Assembly: GCF_004339675.1 (NCBI RefSeq)
Contig: NZ_SLVM01000003.1
Span: 1 to 64,000, forward strand
Direction: 5' to 3'
Origin: Rhodovulum steppense
GTDB lineage: Bacteria; Pseudomonadota; Alphaproteobacteria; Rhodobacterales; Rhodobacteraceae
Length of the DNA: 64,000 nt
Made by a program: the position numbers and the translations under genes. Position 1 is the first letter of the stretch. Every line of letters starts with the position of its first letter. Positions 30,199 through 39,236 of the stretch are shown here, piece after piece. The notes below the pieces were generated by a model. That model did no database searches, had not been told where the DNA came from, and worked only from the letters and a program-made list of their open reading frames with translations.

Positions 30199-30837
30199 CT
30201 ATTGAGTCTCAAAGGTCTTGACAAGGGCGGAAAGACTCTCCCAAGGCCCCGAAATCGGAACAATCGCGGCCTTCTCCGCCTCGGGAAGAGCCGCCAGCAT
30301 CTGGCGCACGGTCCGCCCCAGAATCGGATGGCACCAATCGGGTGCGATCTCGGCCAACGGCACCAGCACGAAGGCGCGGTCCTGCAGGCGGGGATGGGGC
30401 AGGATCAGACCATCTGGGACCTCCGCTTGCTGCACCTCGGCTGGCAGCGTCCGCCAGCGCGTCTGGGTCGCGACATCGGGCAGCACCAGTTTGCCAAGCG
30501 CAAGCAGATCGAGATCGAGGGTCCGCGCCGCCCAGCGCACCCCGCGCGCACGTCCAAAGTCGGCCTCTACCGCGTGCAGCCGGGCCAAAATCGCTTCGGG
30601 TGCGAGGTCAGTCTCGATCTCGGCGGCCGCGTTCACGAAATCGGGACCGGCGCCCGGCGGCCAGCAGGGCGTGCGGTAAAATCGGCTGATCCGGTTCACT
30701 CGAACTGATTCGTTTTCGAGCGCGGCGATGGCTCTTGCCAGCCTTCCGGGCAGCGTCTCGCCGGAAGCCGCGACATTTGCGCCCAACGCAACTTGTCCTT
30801 TTAGAGTAGTTTTTGCATAATTTCTCGGTTGCGGCAT
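30199..30837 (-). CDS. folK: 2-amino-4-hydroxy-6-hydroxymethyldihydropteridine pyrophosphokinase
   Basis: 212 residues. It pyrophosphorylates 6-hydroxymethyl-dihydropterin in folate synthesis. The core starts QVALGANVAASGE, with FVNAAAEIET, ARTLDLDLLALG and the HPPK signature around LPHPRLQDRAFVLVPLAEI. From the ATG at 30837 about 15 residues precede the core; this stretch is AT-rich for the region. GGAG is 5 bases upstream. First gene of the folK-rpoZ-rel-DUF2062-pdxJ-(hyp)-acpS-lepB-rnc run, divergent from the NYN gene. Confidence 0.93.
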   Translation of the reverse strand: MPQPRNYAKTTLKGQVALGANVAASGETLPGRLARAIAALENESVRVNRISRFYRTPCWPPGAGPDFVNAAAEIETDLAPEAILARLHAVEADFGRARGVRWAARTLDLDLLALGKLVLPDVATQTRWRTLPAEVQQAEVPDGLILPHPRLQDRAFVLVPLAEIAPDWCHPILGRTVRQMLAALPEAEKAAIVPISGPWESLSALVKTFETQ

Positions 30838-30950
30838 CGGACTCCATCCTTAGATTTCAGGGGATGTCCCGCAGCGCTTTGTATTTCAGTGCGCATTGTT
30901 TCAACCACTCACGAACCCCAGCTGGCGGGCATATTACGGAAGGAGCCCGA

Positions 30951-31526
30951 ATGTTTTACAGAGATGAACGCTTGGCGCTATTCATCGACGGCTCGAATCT
31001 CTACGCGGCCGCGAGGGCGCTGGAATTCGATATCGATTACAAGCTGTTACGCCAAGAATTCATGCGCCGCGGCAAGCTGTTGCGTGCATTCTACTATACG
31101 GCACTGCTGGACAACGATGACTACTCGCCGATCCGGCCGCTGGTCGACTGGCTGAACTACAACGGCTTCACCATGGTGACCAAGCCCGCGAAGGAATACA
31201 CCGACAGTCAGGGGCGGCGGAAGGTCAAGGGCAACATGGATATTGAGTTGACGGTTGACGCCATGGAACTGGCCCCCCGAGTCGATCACATTGTCTTGTT
31301 CTCGGGCGATGGCGACTTCAAGCCTCTGGTCGAGAGCCTTCAGCGGCAGGGCGTGCGCGTGTCGGTCGTATCGACGATACGCAGCTCGCCGCCGATGATC
31401 GCCGACGAACTGCGCCGCCAGGCCGACAACTTCATCGAACTCGACGAGTTGAAAGAGGTGATCGGTCGCCCTCCGCGTGAGCCGCGCAACTTCGACCAGC
31501 GGGCCGAGGCCCAGCAGGAAAGTTGA
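30951..31526 (+). CDS. NYN-domain (LabA/DUF88-like) protein
   Basis: 191 residues. The PIN-like NYN fold is shown by ALFIDGSNLYAAARAL (about 9-24), KVKGNMDIELTVDAM and HIVLFSGDGDFKPLVESLQR, which place the acidic metal-binding residues of this putative RNase family. The start is the ATG at 30951 with AAGGAG six bases upstream. The family is widespread in alphaproteobacteria and probably acts on RNA, but the substrate is unknown. Divergent from folK with a 113-base shared promoter region. Confidence 0.9.
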   Translation: MFYRDERLALFIDGSNLYAAARALEFDIDYKLLRQEFMRRGKLLRAFYYTALLDNDDYSPIRPLVDWLNYNGFTMVTKPAKEYTDSQGRRKVKGNMDIELTVDAMELAPRVDHIVLFSGDGDFKPLVESLQRQGVRVSVVSTIRSSPPMIADELRRQADNFIELDELKEVIGRPPREPRNFDQRAEAQQES

Positions 31527-31531
31527 ACGGA

Positions 31532-31555
31532 CGGGCCGACTTCACCGTCGGCCCG
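31532..31555 (+). terminator. Hairpin after the NYN gene
   Basis: CGGGCCGAC (31532-31540) and GTCGGCCCG (31547-31555) form a perfect 9-bp stem with a 6-base loop five bases after the stop. No T-run follows, so it may stabilise the 3' end rather than terminate. Confidence 0.5.
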
Positions 31556-31594
31556 CGCCTAATGCCGGACCGCCAGCGCATGACGTGACGCCAC

Positions 31595-32041
31595 ATGACC
31601 GGCCTCGAGACCCTCGCCCAGCTTGGCTTGCTGTTCCTTGCCGCCTTCGGCGCGGCCACCATCCTGCCGTTCCAGTCCGAGGTGGTCTTTGTCGCCCTGC
31701 AACTGGCCGACCGGGTCGATCTCGGCTGGCTGCTGCTGGTCGCGAGCGTGGGCAACGTGCTCGGCTCGGTGGTGAACTATGTGCTCGGGATATGGATCGA
31801 ACATTTTCGCGGCCGTCGCTGGTTTCCGGTCAGCGAGAGGCAGCTCGACCGTGCGCAGCACTGGTACAATCGGTGGGGCGTGTGGACGCTGCTGTTGAGC
31901 TGGGCACCGCTGGGCGACGGGTTCACCGTGGTCGCGGGCATGATGCGCACGCCGCTCTGGCTGTTCCTGGCACTGGTCACGATCGCCAAGACCGGGCGAT
32001 ATGCCGCGCTTGCCTGGGCCACGGCGGCGGCCGCGGGATAG
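31595..32041 (+). CDS. YqaA family membrane protein
   Basis: 148 residues with about four hydrophobic segments. [20 protein letters not shown] and [15 protein letters not shown] match the YqaA branch of the DedA/SNARE-associated superfamily, whose larger relatives act in lipid carrier recycling. YqaA itself has no settled role. The gene precedes ispH by 61 bases, same strand. Confidence 0.88.
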   Translation: MTGLETLAQLGLLFLAAFGAATILPFQSEVVFVALQLADRVDLGWLLLVASVGNVLGSVVNYVLGIWIEHFRGRRWFPVSERQLDRAQHWYNRWGVWTLLLSWAPLGDGFTVVAGMMRTPLWLFLALVTIAKTGRYAALAWATAAAAG

Positions 32042-32102
32042 GGCCGGGACTGGACGAAAAACGCCCGCGGGGTTACCTCTTGGGCGGACAGGAGAAACGC
32101 CC

Positions 32103-33053
32103 ATGACCAAGCCCAAGCTGACTCTTTACCTGGCCGCGCCCCGCGGCTTCTGCGCCGGTGTCGACCGCGCGATCAAGATCGTCGAGATGGCGCTGGAGAA
32201 ATGGGGGCCGCCCGTCTATGTGCGCCACGAGATCGTGCACAACAAGTTCGTCGTGGACGGGCTGCGCGCCAAGGGTGCGGTCTTCGTCAAGGACCTGGAC
32301 GAGTGCCCGGTGGATCGCCCCGTCATCTTCTCGGCCCATGGCGTGCCGAAATCGGTGCCCGCCGAGGCCGCGCGGCGCGAGATGATCTATGTCGACGCCA
32401 CCTGCCCGCTGGTCTCCAAGGTGCATCTCGAGGCCGCACGCCATCACGAGAACGGCAAGCAGATCGTGATGATCGGCCATGCCGGCCACCCCGAAACCAT
32501 CGGCACCATGGGCCAACTGCCCGAAGGCGAGGTTCTGCTGATCGAGACGCCCGAGGATGTGGCGGGGCTGATCGTGCGCGATCCCGATAACCTGGCCTTC
32601 ATCACGCAAACGACGCTGTCGATCGACGACACCGCCGAGGTGGTCAAGGCGCTGGAAGCGCGCTTCCCGACCATCGAGGGGCCGCACAAGGAAGACATCT
32701 GCTACGCCACGACCAACCGTCAGGGCGCGGTCAAGGCGGTGGCGCCCCAGGTCGAGGCGCTGCTTGTGATCGGCGCGCCGAACTCGTCGAACTCGAAACG
32801 GCTGGTCGAGGTGGGCGCGGCGGCGGGCTGCGGCACGGCGTTTCTGGTCCAGCGCGCGGCCGATATCGACTGGACGGCGCTTGAGGGCATGTCGAAAGTG
32901 GGGCTGACGGCCGGTGCCTCGGCGCCCAATGTGCTGATCGAGGAGGTGGTGCAGGCATTCCGCGACCGCTACGACCTGGAAATCGAGCAGGTCGTCACCG
33001 CCACCGAGAAGATCGAGTTCCGCCTGCCGCGCATCGTGCGCGAACCGGCATGA
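32103..33053 (+). CDS. ispH: 4-hydroxy-3-methylbut-2-enyl diphosphate reductase
   Basis: 316 residues. The [4Fe-4S] enzyme makes IPP and DMAPP in the last step of the MEP pathway. The three cluster cysteines are Cys17 ([13 protein letters not shown]), Cys101 ([12 protein letters not shown]) and Cys200 ([11 protein letters not shown]). AGGAG lies upstream of the ATG at 32103; the longer frame covers the yqaA-type gene. It is followed by DUF3429 and rnhA genes on the same strand, a common Rhodobacterales order. Confidence 0.97.
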   Translation: MTKPKLTLYLAAPRGFCAGVDRAIKIVEMALEKWGPPVYVRHEIVHNKFVVDGLRAKGAVFVKDLDECPVDRPVIFSAHGVPKSVPAEAARREMIYVDATCPLVSKVHLEAARHHENGKQIVMIGHAGHPETIGTMGQLPEGEVLLIETPEDVAGLIVRDPDNLAFITQTTLSIDDTAEVVKALEARFPTIEGPHKEDICYATTNRQGAVKAVAPQVEALLVIGAPNSSNSKRLVEVGAAAGCGTAFLVQRAADIDWTALEGMSKVGLTAGASAPNVLIEEVVQAFRDRYDLEIEQVVTATEKIEFRLPRIVREPA

Positions 33054-33078
33054 GCCGCGCGGCGATTCTGGGGCACCC

Positions 33079-33528
33079 ATGAATGCGATCCCGCGCTCTG
33101 CACTGATCCTTGGCCTTGCCGGGCTGATCCCCTTCCTGTGGGGCGCGGCCACGGTCTTCATGCCCGAGCTTGCAGGTTACGCGCCGCCAGAGATCGGCCC
33201 GCGCTTTCGTGGGGTCGAGGTGCTGACGACCTATGGCACGGTGATCCTGGCCTTCATGTCGGGCGTGTTGTGGGGCTTTGCCGCCAAGGCCACGGGGGCC
33301 AAGGCGGCGCTGGGCTACGGGCTGTCGGTGATCCCGGCGCTCTGGGCCTTTGCCGTGCTGGGCGGCGCGGCGGGCAAGCCCATCCTGCCACTGATGGCAG
33401 GCTTTGCCGGGCTTCTGCTGCTGGACGCGCTGTTCTGGATGATGAACATGACGCCGCGCTGGTGGATGCGGCTGCGGATCATCCTGACCGCAGTGGTTCT
33501 GGCCTGCCTCGCGGCGCCGCTGGTCTGA
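33079..33528 (+). CDS. DUF3429 family membrane protein
   Basis: 149 residues with four to five membrane helices: about 8-27, 51-68, 77-95, 104-120 and 129-148. GLIPFLWGAA and ILAFMSGVLWGFAAK match DUF3429. Function unknown. It lies 25 bases after ispH and 66 before rnhA, so is probably part of one transcript. Confidence 0.88.
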   Translation: MNAIPRSALILGLAGLIPFLWGAATVFMPELAGYAPPEIGPRFRGVEVLTTYGTVILAFMSGVLWGFAAKATGAKAALGYGLSVIPALWAFAVLGGAAGKPILPLMAGFAGLLLLDALFWMMNMTPRWWMRLRIILTAVVLACLAAPLV

Positions 33529-33594
33529 GCCTCGGGCGGTTGACGGCACCGGACCCGCCCCCTAAACCCGCGCCGGACCCTTCAGGAAATCGCC

Positions 33595-34047
33595 ATGCCC
33601 GACCTTTTCGCCTATACCGACGGTGCCTGTAGCGGCAATCCCGGCCCCGGCGGCTGGGGCGTGCTGTTGCAGGCAAAGGAGGGCGCGCAGGTGGTGCGCG
33701 AGCGCGAGTTGTCGGGTGGCGAGGCGGCGACCACGAACAACCGCATGGAGTTGCTGGCCGCGATCAACGCGCTGGAAAGCCTGATCCGGCCCTCGCAGAT
33801 CACGGTGGTCACCGACAGCGCCTATGTGAAGAACGGCGTGACCGGCTGGATCCATGGCTGGAAGCGCAATGGCTGGAAGACCGCCGACAGAAAACCCGTG
33901 AAGAATGTCGAGCTGTGGCAGCGGCTGGACGAGGCGCAGGCCCGCCATCAGGTGCGCTGGGAATGGGTGCGCGGCCATGCCGGCCACCCCGAGAACGAGC
34001 GCGCGGACGAACTGGCCCGGGCGGGGATGGCCCCCTACAAGCGGTAG
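33595..34047 (+). CDS. rnhA: Ribonuclease HI
   Basis: 150 residues. It cuts the RNA strand of RNA-DNA hybrids. The DEDD residues are in [17 protein letters not shown] (Asp9), [10 protein letters not shown] (Glu), [10 protein letters not shown] (Asp) and NERADELAR (Asp). Normal length and start. A copy of the AAGAAGAAG motif lies 23 bases after the stop. Confidence 0.97.
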   Translation: MPDLFAYTDGACSGNPGPGGWGVLLQAKEGAQVVRERELSGGEAATTNNRMELLAAINALESLIRPSQITVVTDSAYVKNGVTGWIHGWKRNGWKTADRKPVKNVELWQRLDEAQARHQVRWEWVRGHAGHPENERADELARAGMAPYKR

Positions 34048-34070
34048 CGCCTGGCCGCGCGGTCGGATTT

Positions 34071-34092
34071 GGGTATTTTTTCCAAGAAGAAG
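34071..34092 (+). repeat. AAGAAGAAG motif, copy 3
   Basis: Reads GGGTATTTTTTCC then AAGAAGAAG, 23 bases after the rnhA stop and immediately before the end of the convergent hydratase gene. Nearly identical to the copy at 20236-20258 and related to that at 9326-9347. Confidence 0.65.
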
Positions 34093-34093
34093 A

Positions 34094-34912
34094 TCAGTAA
34101 CGCTCCTGCCCGTGCTCGACCTCGGCTGACATGCAGAGCCGCCCGTCCGGCCCCCGCACCCAGAGCCGGTCGCCCGCCCGGCAGAGCGTGGCGGTTTCGT
34201 GGTCGATCAGCGCCGAGCGGGCGCGGAAGCTGAAGCGGCGCAACGGACCCTTCGCCGTGGCCTTCAGCATCAGCAGTTGCGCCAGAAGCGGGCCGTGGAC
34301 GACAAGCCCGCCATAGCCTTCGGTGCCGGTGGCATAGTCGCGGTCGTAATGGATGCGGTGACCGTTGAAGGTGAGCGCCGAGTAGCGGAACAGAAGCGTG
34401 GGCGGAAAACGCGCTTCGGTCGCGTCCTCGGCCGTCTCTGGGGCGGGGGGCGGCGCTGGGCGGGGGGCGCCCGCGCGCGGATCCTCGCGATAGACGATGT
34501 CCTGACGTTCGCTGACCCGCAGCACACCCGCCTGCACGATGTCATGGCGCAGCGTGACGAAGGCCAGCGGCCCGGTACGCCCCTGCTTGCGGGTGATGCC
34601 CTCGATGGCGGTGGTCCGCTCTGCCGGGCTGCCGGCACGCAGCGGGCCGAAGAAAGCAAGTTCCCCCCCGGCCCACATCCGCCGCGGCAGGCCGAGATCG
34701 GGCAGGAAGGCACCGAGTCGGGGATGCCCGTCGCGGCCCAGGTCCGCGGGCGGGCGAGGATCCCAGAAATAGACCTGGTGGAAGAAAGGCGGCAGGATGG
34801 CCAGATGGCCCGGCGGCGGGCCGTCCAGCCCCAGCGCGGCATGCAGCGCCGCGGCCCGGACCGGGTCCATCGCGTCGCGGAGGATTTGCGTTCTGCCCAG
34901 CGCCTCGGTCAT
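34094..34912 (-). CDS. MaoC/HTD2-like acyl-CoA hydratase
   Basis: 272 residues, with N- and C-terminal hotdog halves. LPPFFHQVYFWDPRP near the N-terminus, RMWAGGELAFFGPLRAG and the hydratase-like segment NGHRIHYDRDYATGTEGYGG followed by LVVHGPLLAQLL match the FAS1-like/mesaconyl-C4-CoA (itaconyl-CoA) hydratase group. This could connect with C5-dicarboxyl-CoA metabolism, but the substrate is inferred only from family resemblance. The ATG at 34912 is preferred over one 12 codons upstream. It is convergent with rnhA. Confidence 0.75.
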   Translation of the reverse strand: MTEALGRTQILRDAMDPVRAAALHAALGLDGPPPGHLAILPPFFHQVYFWDPRPPADLGRDGHPRLGAFLPDLGLPRRMWAGGELAFFGPLRAGSPAERTTAIEGITRKQGRTGPLAFVTLRHDIVQAGVLRVSERQDIVYREDPRAGAPRPAPPPAPETAEDATEARFPPTLLFRYSALTFNGHRIHYDRDYATGTEGYGGLVVHGPLLAQLLMLKATAKGPLRRFSFRARSALIDHETATLCRAGDRLWVRGPDGRLCMSAEVEHGQERY

Positions 34913-34957
34913 GGGCCGGACGCTAGCCGCAGGCCGCGGGGCGCGCAAGCGGGGTGG

Positions 34958-35500
34958 CTAGCGTCCGATCTCGGCCTTGAGCGCGGCCATCAGTTCGGTC
35001 AGAAGCTTCAGCCCGACCTCGTTGGTCAGCCGCCCCTCGGCATCGAATTGCTGGGCGGCATTGCCCACCATCACCTCGGGCCCCTGCAACAGCCGCGGGC
35101 GAAAGGCGACAAGGCAATGGCGGAGCGCGAATTGCGCGCGCGGCCCGCCCGCGATTCCCGCCGCTGCCGAGACGATCGCAACGGGTTTGTCCGCCCAGGG
35201 GTTCCCCTTGGTCCGGCTGACCCAGTCGAGCGCGTTCTTCAGCACGCCCGAGATTGACTTGTTGTATTCCGGCCCCGAGATCACCACCGCATCGGCCGCC
35301 GCGATCTGGTCGGCAAGGCGCAGGACGGGCGCCGGGATGCCTCCGGCCGCTTCCAGATCACCATCGTATAGCGGCAGGCGCAGGTCGGCCATCTCGAACC
35401 CCGCGGGGTCGAACAGCCGCGCGGCCTCGCGGACCAGCAGGGTGTTGAACGAGCCCGCCCTGAGCGCGCCGGAAATCCCCAGAAGCCTGTGTGCGGCCAT
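34958..35500 (-). CDS. NADPH-dependent FMN reductase family protein
   Basis: 180 residues, flavodoxin-like fold. GISGALRAGSFNTLLVREA (about 8-26) is the FMN-phosphate loop, and ISGPEYNKSISGVLKNALDW is the family signature; both match chromate/quinone reductases of the ChrR/YieF type. It probably reduces quinones or flavin with NAD(P)H in the cytoplasm. It is 45 bases upstream of the hydratase gene on the same strand. Confidence 0.9.
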   Translation of the reverse strand: MAAHRLLGISGALRAGSFNTLLVREAARLFDPAGFEMADLRLPLYDGDLEAAGGIPAPVLRLADQIAAADAVVISGPEYNKSISGVLKNALDWVSRTKGNPWADKPVAIVSAAAGIAGGPRAQFALRHCLVAFRPRLLQGPEVMVGNAAQQFDAEGRLTNEVGLKLLTELMAALKAEIGR

Positions 35501-35618
35501 GTCGCTGCCTCCGTCTGGTACAGCCCGAACCTAGGCCACAGGCGCCGGACTGCAAGCGGGTTGTGCCCTGTGCTCGCTTGGCGCAGGGTGCGGCCGAGGC
35601 AGGACGGAGGGCAAGCGG

Positions 35619-37274
35619 ATGGAACGACATGGCGGGCGCATCCTGGCCGATCAACTGGCGCTTCAGGGGGTCAGGCGGGTCTTTTCGGTGCCGGGCGAAA
35701 GCTTTCTGGCCGCCCTCGACGGGCTTTACGATGTCGGCATCCCGAACATCACCTGCCGCCACGAGGGCGGCGCGGCGATGATGGCCGAGGCTTACGGAAA
35801 GATGACCGGCCAGCCCGGCGTTCTGTTCGTCACGCGCGGGCCGGGGGCGACGAATGCGGCCAGCGGGCTGCATGTCGCGCGGCAGGATTCGACGCCGATG
35901 GTCGTTTTCGTCGGGCAGATCGCGCGCAGCGACCGGGATCGCGAGGCGTTTCAGGAACTGAACTATCGCCGCTTCTTCGGCCCGCTGGTCAAATGGGTGG
36001 CCGAAATCGACCAGACCGAACGCCTGCCGGAATACATCGCGCGCGCCTTTCATGTGGCTGTCTCGGGCCGCCCCGGTCCGGTGGTGCTGGCGCTGCCCGA
36101 GGACATGCTGAGCGCGCGGGCCGACATCCCCGACCTGCCGCCCCCTGCCCGGCTTGCGCCCGAACCAAGCGCCGCGCAGGTCACCGCGGTGACCGAGGCG
36201 CTGGCGCAGGCCGAACGTCCGCTGGTTGTCGTCGGCGGGCCGCATTGGTCGACACAGGCGGCGGCGGATCTGGCGCGGTTTGCCGGGGCCTTCGATCTGC
36301 CGGTGGCGGCCAGCTTTCGCCGACAGGGGCATATGGACAACCGCCATCCCTGCTATGTGGGCGATCTGGGCGTGGGGATGAACCTCCGGCTGGGGGCGCG
36401 GCTGGCCGGGGCCGATCTGGTGCTGGCACTGGGCACGCGGCTGGGCGACACGGCGACCAATGGCTACACGCTGCTCGATCCCACAAGGCCGGGGCCGCGG
36501 ATCGTGCATGTTCATGCCGATGCGGACGAGTTGGGCCGGGTCTGGCGCCCCGATCCCGGCATCGCGCTGCCCGCGCCCGCGATGGTTGCGGCGCTGGCGC
36601 GGCTGAACGGTCGGCTGGGGCCGTGGGGGGCCTGGCGGGCCGAGGCGCGGGCCGAATACGAGGCATGGACAACGCCCCGGCAGACGCCCGGCGCGGTCCG
36701 GATGGAAGCGGTGATCGCCTGGCTCTCGGCCCATCTGCCCGAGGATGCGATCGTCACCAATGGCGCAGGGAACTACGCCGCCTTCCTGCACCGCTATTTC
36801 GCCTTCAAGCGGCATGGCACCCAGCTTGCGCCGACGTCGGGGTCCATGGGCTATGGCTTTCCCGCCGCGATCTCGGCCGCGCTGGAACATCCAGGCCGGG
36901 CGGTGATCTGTCTGGCCGGGGATGGCTGTTTCCAGATGACCCTGAACGAGATGTCGACCGCCATTCAGCACGGGGCGAAGGTGGTGGTGATCGTGGCCAA
37001 CAATGGCCGCTACGGCACGATCCGCATGCATCAGGAACGCCGTTTCCCGGGCCGGGTCAGCGGCACCGATCTGGTCAATCCCGACTACCCGGCACTGACG
37101 CGGGCCTATGGGGGCGACGGGGTGGTGGTGACGGATCAGGCCGAGTTTCCGGCCGCGATAGCGCGGGCCCTGGCCGCGACCGTGCCCTTCGTGGTCGAGT
37201 TGCAGCTTGACCCCGAGGCGCTGGCGACGGGTCTCACACTGTCGGAGGCTCGGGCGATGGGCTTTGCGGGCTGA
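35619..37274 (+). CDS. Thiamine diphosphate-dependent enzyme, acetolactate-synthase-like
   Basis: 551 residues with the three-domain ThDP fold. The catalytic glutamate lies in NITCRHEGGAAMMAEAYGKM (about residues 44-63), the ThDP/Mg motif is GDGCFQMTLNEMSTA, and NNGRYGTIRMHQ follows. It resembles AHAS large subunits but no small-subunit gene (ilvN) is adjacent, so it may be a catabolic ThDP lyase or decarboxylase rather than a biosynthetic AHAS. GGAGG lies upstream of the ATG. Monocistronic by appearance. Confidence 0.85.
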   Translation: MERHGGRILADQLALQGVRRVFSVPGESFLAALDGLYDVGIPNITCRHEGGAAMMAEAYGKMTGQPGVLFVTRGPGATNAASGLHVARQDSTPMVVFVGQIARSDRDREAFQELNYRRFFGPLVKWVAEIDQTERLPEYIARAFHVAVSGRPGPVVLALPEDMLSARADIPDLPPPARLAPEPSAAQVTAVTEALAQAERPLVVVGGPHWSTQAAADLARFAGAFDLPVAASFRRQGHMDNRHPCYVGDLGVGMNLRLGARLAGADLVLALGTRLGDTATNGYTLLDPTRPGPRIVHVHADADELGRVWRPDPGIALPAPAMVAALARLNGRLGPWGAWRAEARAEYEAWTTPRQTPGAVRMEAVIAWLSAHLPEDAIVTNGAGNYAAFLHRYFAFKRHGTQLAPTSGSMGYGFPAAISAALEHPGRAVICLAGDGCFQMTLNEMSTAIQHGAKVVVIVANNGRYGTIRMHQERRFPGRVSGTDLVNPDYPALTRAYGGDGVVVTDQAEFPAAIARALAATVPFVVELQLDPEALATGLTLSEARAMGFAG

Positions 37275-37294
37275 CGCTCCGGGGCCGCAGAACG

Positions 37295-37768
37295 CTACCA
37301 GTTGCCGCGCCGACCGGAAACATACGCGGGCAGATCGACCACGGGCGCGGCGGTTCCGGCTCCCTTCAACCAGCACATTCTGCGTTTGTTCGGCAGGGGA
37401 TGCGACGACCGCGCAAACGTGAAGGCTGCGCATTGGCTGTCCGCCTCGCAGGCCCGCACGCAGTCCCCAAGACCGACAACGCGAAATGCCGCGTAATCGC
37501 CGCCGGGGATGTCGACCGCATCGCGAATTTGCAGCATGTCGCTGGACATCAGGTCGTCGCCCGCAAGAAATTCCTCGCGATCCTCGGCGGTCAGCAGCCA
37601 ACCATCGTCGTCCAGCGTGGGCGGGTGGGCCGGGGCGGCGACTTGTTGCCGTGCGACCCGGTCTTTCCTTCGGTAGTCGCGATAGACCGATCCCGCCAGC
37701 GCGACCACGGCGCTGCCAAGCGCGAAACCCGCGATGCCGGACAGAAGCTCGCGCCGGGTCAGACTCAT
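37295..37768 (-). CDS. Tat-signal PAN/Apple-domain protein
   Basis: 157 residues. The N-terminus SLTRRELLSG followed by a hydrophobic stretch is a twin-arginine signal (TRRxLL). After a linker, residues about 85-155 form a PAN/Apple-like domain: GDYAAFRVVGLGDCVRACEA, QCAAFTFAR and the MCWLK strand provide the expected four cysteines. PAN domains bind proteins or sugars. The start overlaps the GMC oxidoreductase stop by four bases (ATGA), so the two are translationally coupled, and this small protein may help export the flavoprotein, as Tat small subunits do for other GMC dehydrogenases. Confidence 0.75.
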   Translation of the reverse strand: MSLTRRELLSGIAGFALGSAVVALAGSVYRDYRRKDRVARQQVAAPAHPPTLDDDGWLLTAEDREEFLAGDDLMSSDMLQIRDAVDIPGGDYAAFRVVGLGDCVRACEADSQCAAFTFARSSHPLPNKRRMCWLKGAGTAAPVVDLPAYVSGRRGNW

Positions 37769-39150
37769 GCCGCATCCGCCAGATGGTCGCCAAGACGCGC
37801 CGCCAGCGCCATGATCGTCAGGGTAGGGTTCTCGTAACCGCCGGTAGCGAAGACCGAAGACCCCGCGACGAAGAGATTGCGATAGCCATGCACACGACAG
37901 TCGCGGTTTACCACGCTGCGTCGCGGGTCGTCGCCCATGCGCGTTGTTCCCATTATATGGCCTCCGCCGGTTACACCGCGGTAAAGCGCGTCATTGAGGA
38001 TTCGCAGCCGCCCCGGTCCGTTGGCGACCAGCCGCCCGCCAAGCGCCTCGAGGCAAAGATCGATCGCCCGCAGGTCGTCCGCGCCGATGACACAACGGGC
38101 GCGCAGTCGTGGCAGGCCCGCGGGGTCACGGCCTTCGCCGATGGTGAGGCGGTTCACCGGATCTGCGGCCATTTCGGACCGGACGTTCAGGAAAAAGCTC
38201 CGGGCCGCGGGGCCGATGCGATCCAGCAGAAAAACCTCGTGCGGATCGTTCAGGTTGGGCGCGGTTTCGACCCATTCGACCGAGACATCGCGCCCGCCGA
38301 TCTGCGCGTGAAGCGAGTCGTCTGGCACGAGCGCGGGCACCTGCGCCCCGAATGGCTCCGGCGCTTCGGGCAGCGCCAGTTCCGACGGCACGACGACCCG
38401 GCCGCAATGGTAGGAATGCGGATGCTCCATCAGATACCGGCCGACCTGATCTGCCTCGTTCCCGACCGCTGCACTTGTGCCATCGGTCGAGGCCAGCAGG
38501 ATCTGGGCATTGCCCACCCCCCCGGCCGCGAGCACGATAGACTGGGTCTCGGCGACGCGGGCCTCGATCCTCCCTCCGCCCGGAGACCATATCGCGATGC
38601 CATCGACACCCTGCCGGTCCAGCCGCGGCCGCAGTCCGGCAAGCGTGGTGTTCAGGGCGATGTCGATCATGGGATCGTCCTCGGGCACACCGAATTCCGG
38701 ATCGCCAAAATGGACCGGCGGCTCGGTCGAGAAAGGACGCAGCCGGAACCCGTCAAGGTGATCCTGCTGGAATGTCAAAAATGTCGGATCGCGGCCAAGG
38801 ATGCGGGCAGCGATCCTATAATAGGGGTCAAGTTCGGCCCGACCGATCGGCCAGTGGGCCATGTTCCGGTCAAGAAGCGGAAGGCAGAAGCCCTGCCAAG
38901 CCCCCGAAGTGCCGCCAAGAGCCCGAATCCAGTGCGATGACCAGTGGATCCCGTCAAAATGTCCCCGGCCATACACCGACGAGAAGGCGGACTGAACCCC
39001 GGCGTCATAGTCGCGTCCACCGCTTTCGAGGATCAAAACACGCCTACCCCGCTGGGCAAGCTGAAGGGCAAGGGTCGTTCCCGCGGGACCGGAGCCGACG
39101 ATGAACACATCGTAGCGTTCAAGATTGGCGTCCCGGATCTCGACGAACAT
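37765..39150 (-). CDS. GMC family FAD-dependent oxidoreductase
   Basis: 461 residues. The FAD-binding Rossmann motif is FIVGSGPAGTTLALQLAQRG (about 16-35), ending in LESGG; GGTSGAWQG, AAGGVGNAQILLAS and the C-terminal YRNLFVAGSSVFATGGYENP are typical of GMC alcohol/sugar dehydrogenases. There is no signal peptide of its own. It is coupled to the Tat-PAN gene downstream, recalling gluconate/fructose/sorbitol dehydrogenases in which the small subunit carries the Tat signal; no cytochrome subunit is adjacent. Substrate unknown. Confidence 0.85.
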   Translation of the reverse strand: MFVEIRDANLERYDVFIVGSGPAGTTLALQLAQRGRRVLILESGGRDYDAGVQSAFSSVYGRGHFDGIHWSSHWIRALGGTSGAWQGFCLPLLDRNMAHWPIGRAELDPYYRIAARILGRDPTFLTFQQDHLDGFRLRPFSTEPPVHFGDPEFGVPEDDPMIDIALNTTLAGLRPRLDRQGVDGIAIWSPGGGRIEARVAETQSIVLAAGGVGNAQILLASTDGTSAAVGNEADQVGRYLMEHPHSYHCGRVVVPSELALPEAPEPFGAQVPALVPDDSLHAQIGGRDVSVEWVETAPNLNDPHEVFLLDRIGPAARSFFLNVRSEMAADPVNRLTIGEGRDPAGLPRLRARCVIGADDLRAIDLCLEALGGRLVANGPGRLRILNDALYRGVTGGGHIMGTTRMGDDPRRSVVNRDCRVHGYRNLFVAGSSVFATGGYENPTLTIMALAARLGDHLADAA

Positions 39151-39236
39151 GGCGGCGGGCCGTTTCTATGGGCAAGCGGGACGACACTACAGCCCATAGT
39201 TGCAATGGACAAGGGCGGCTCCCCTGTCGCCGGTCG

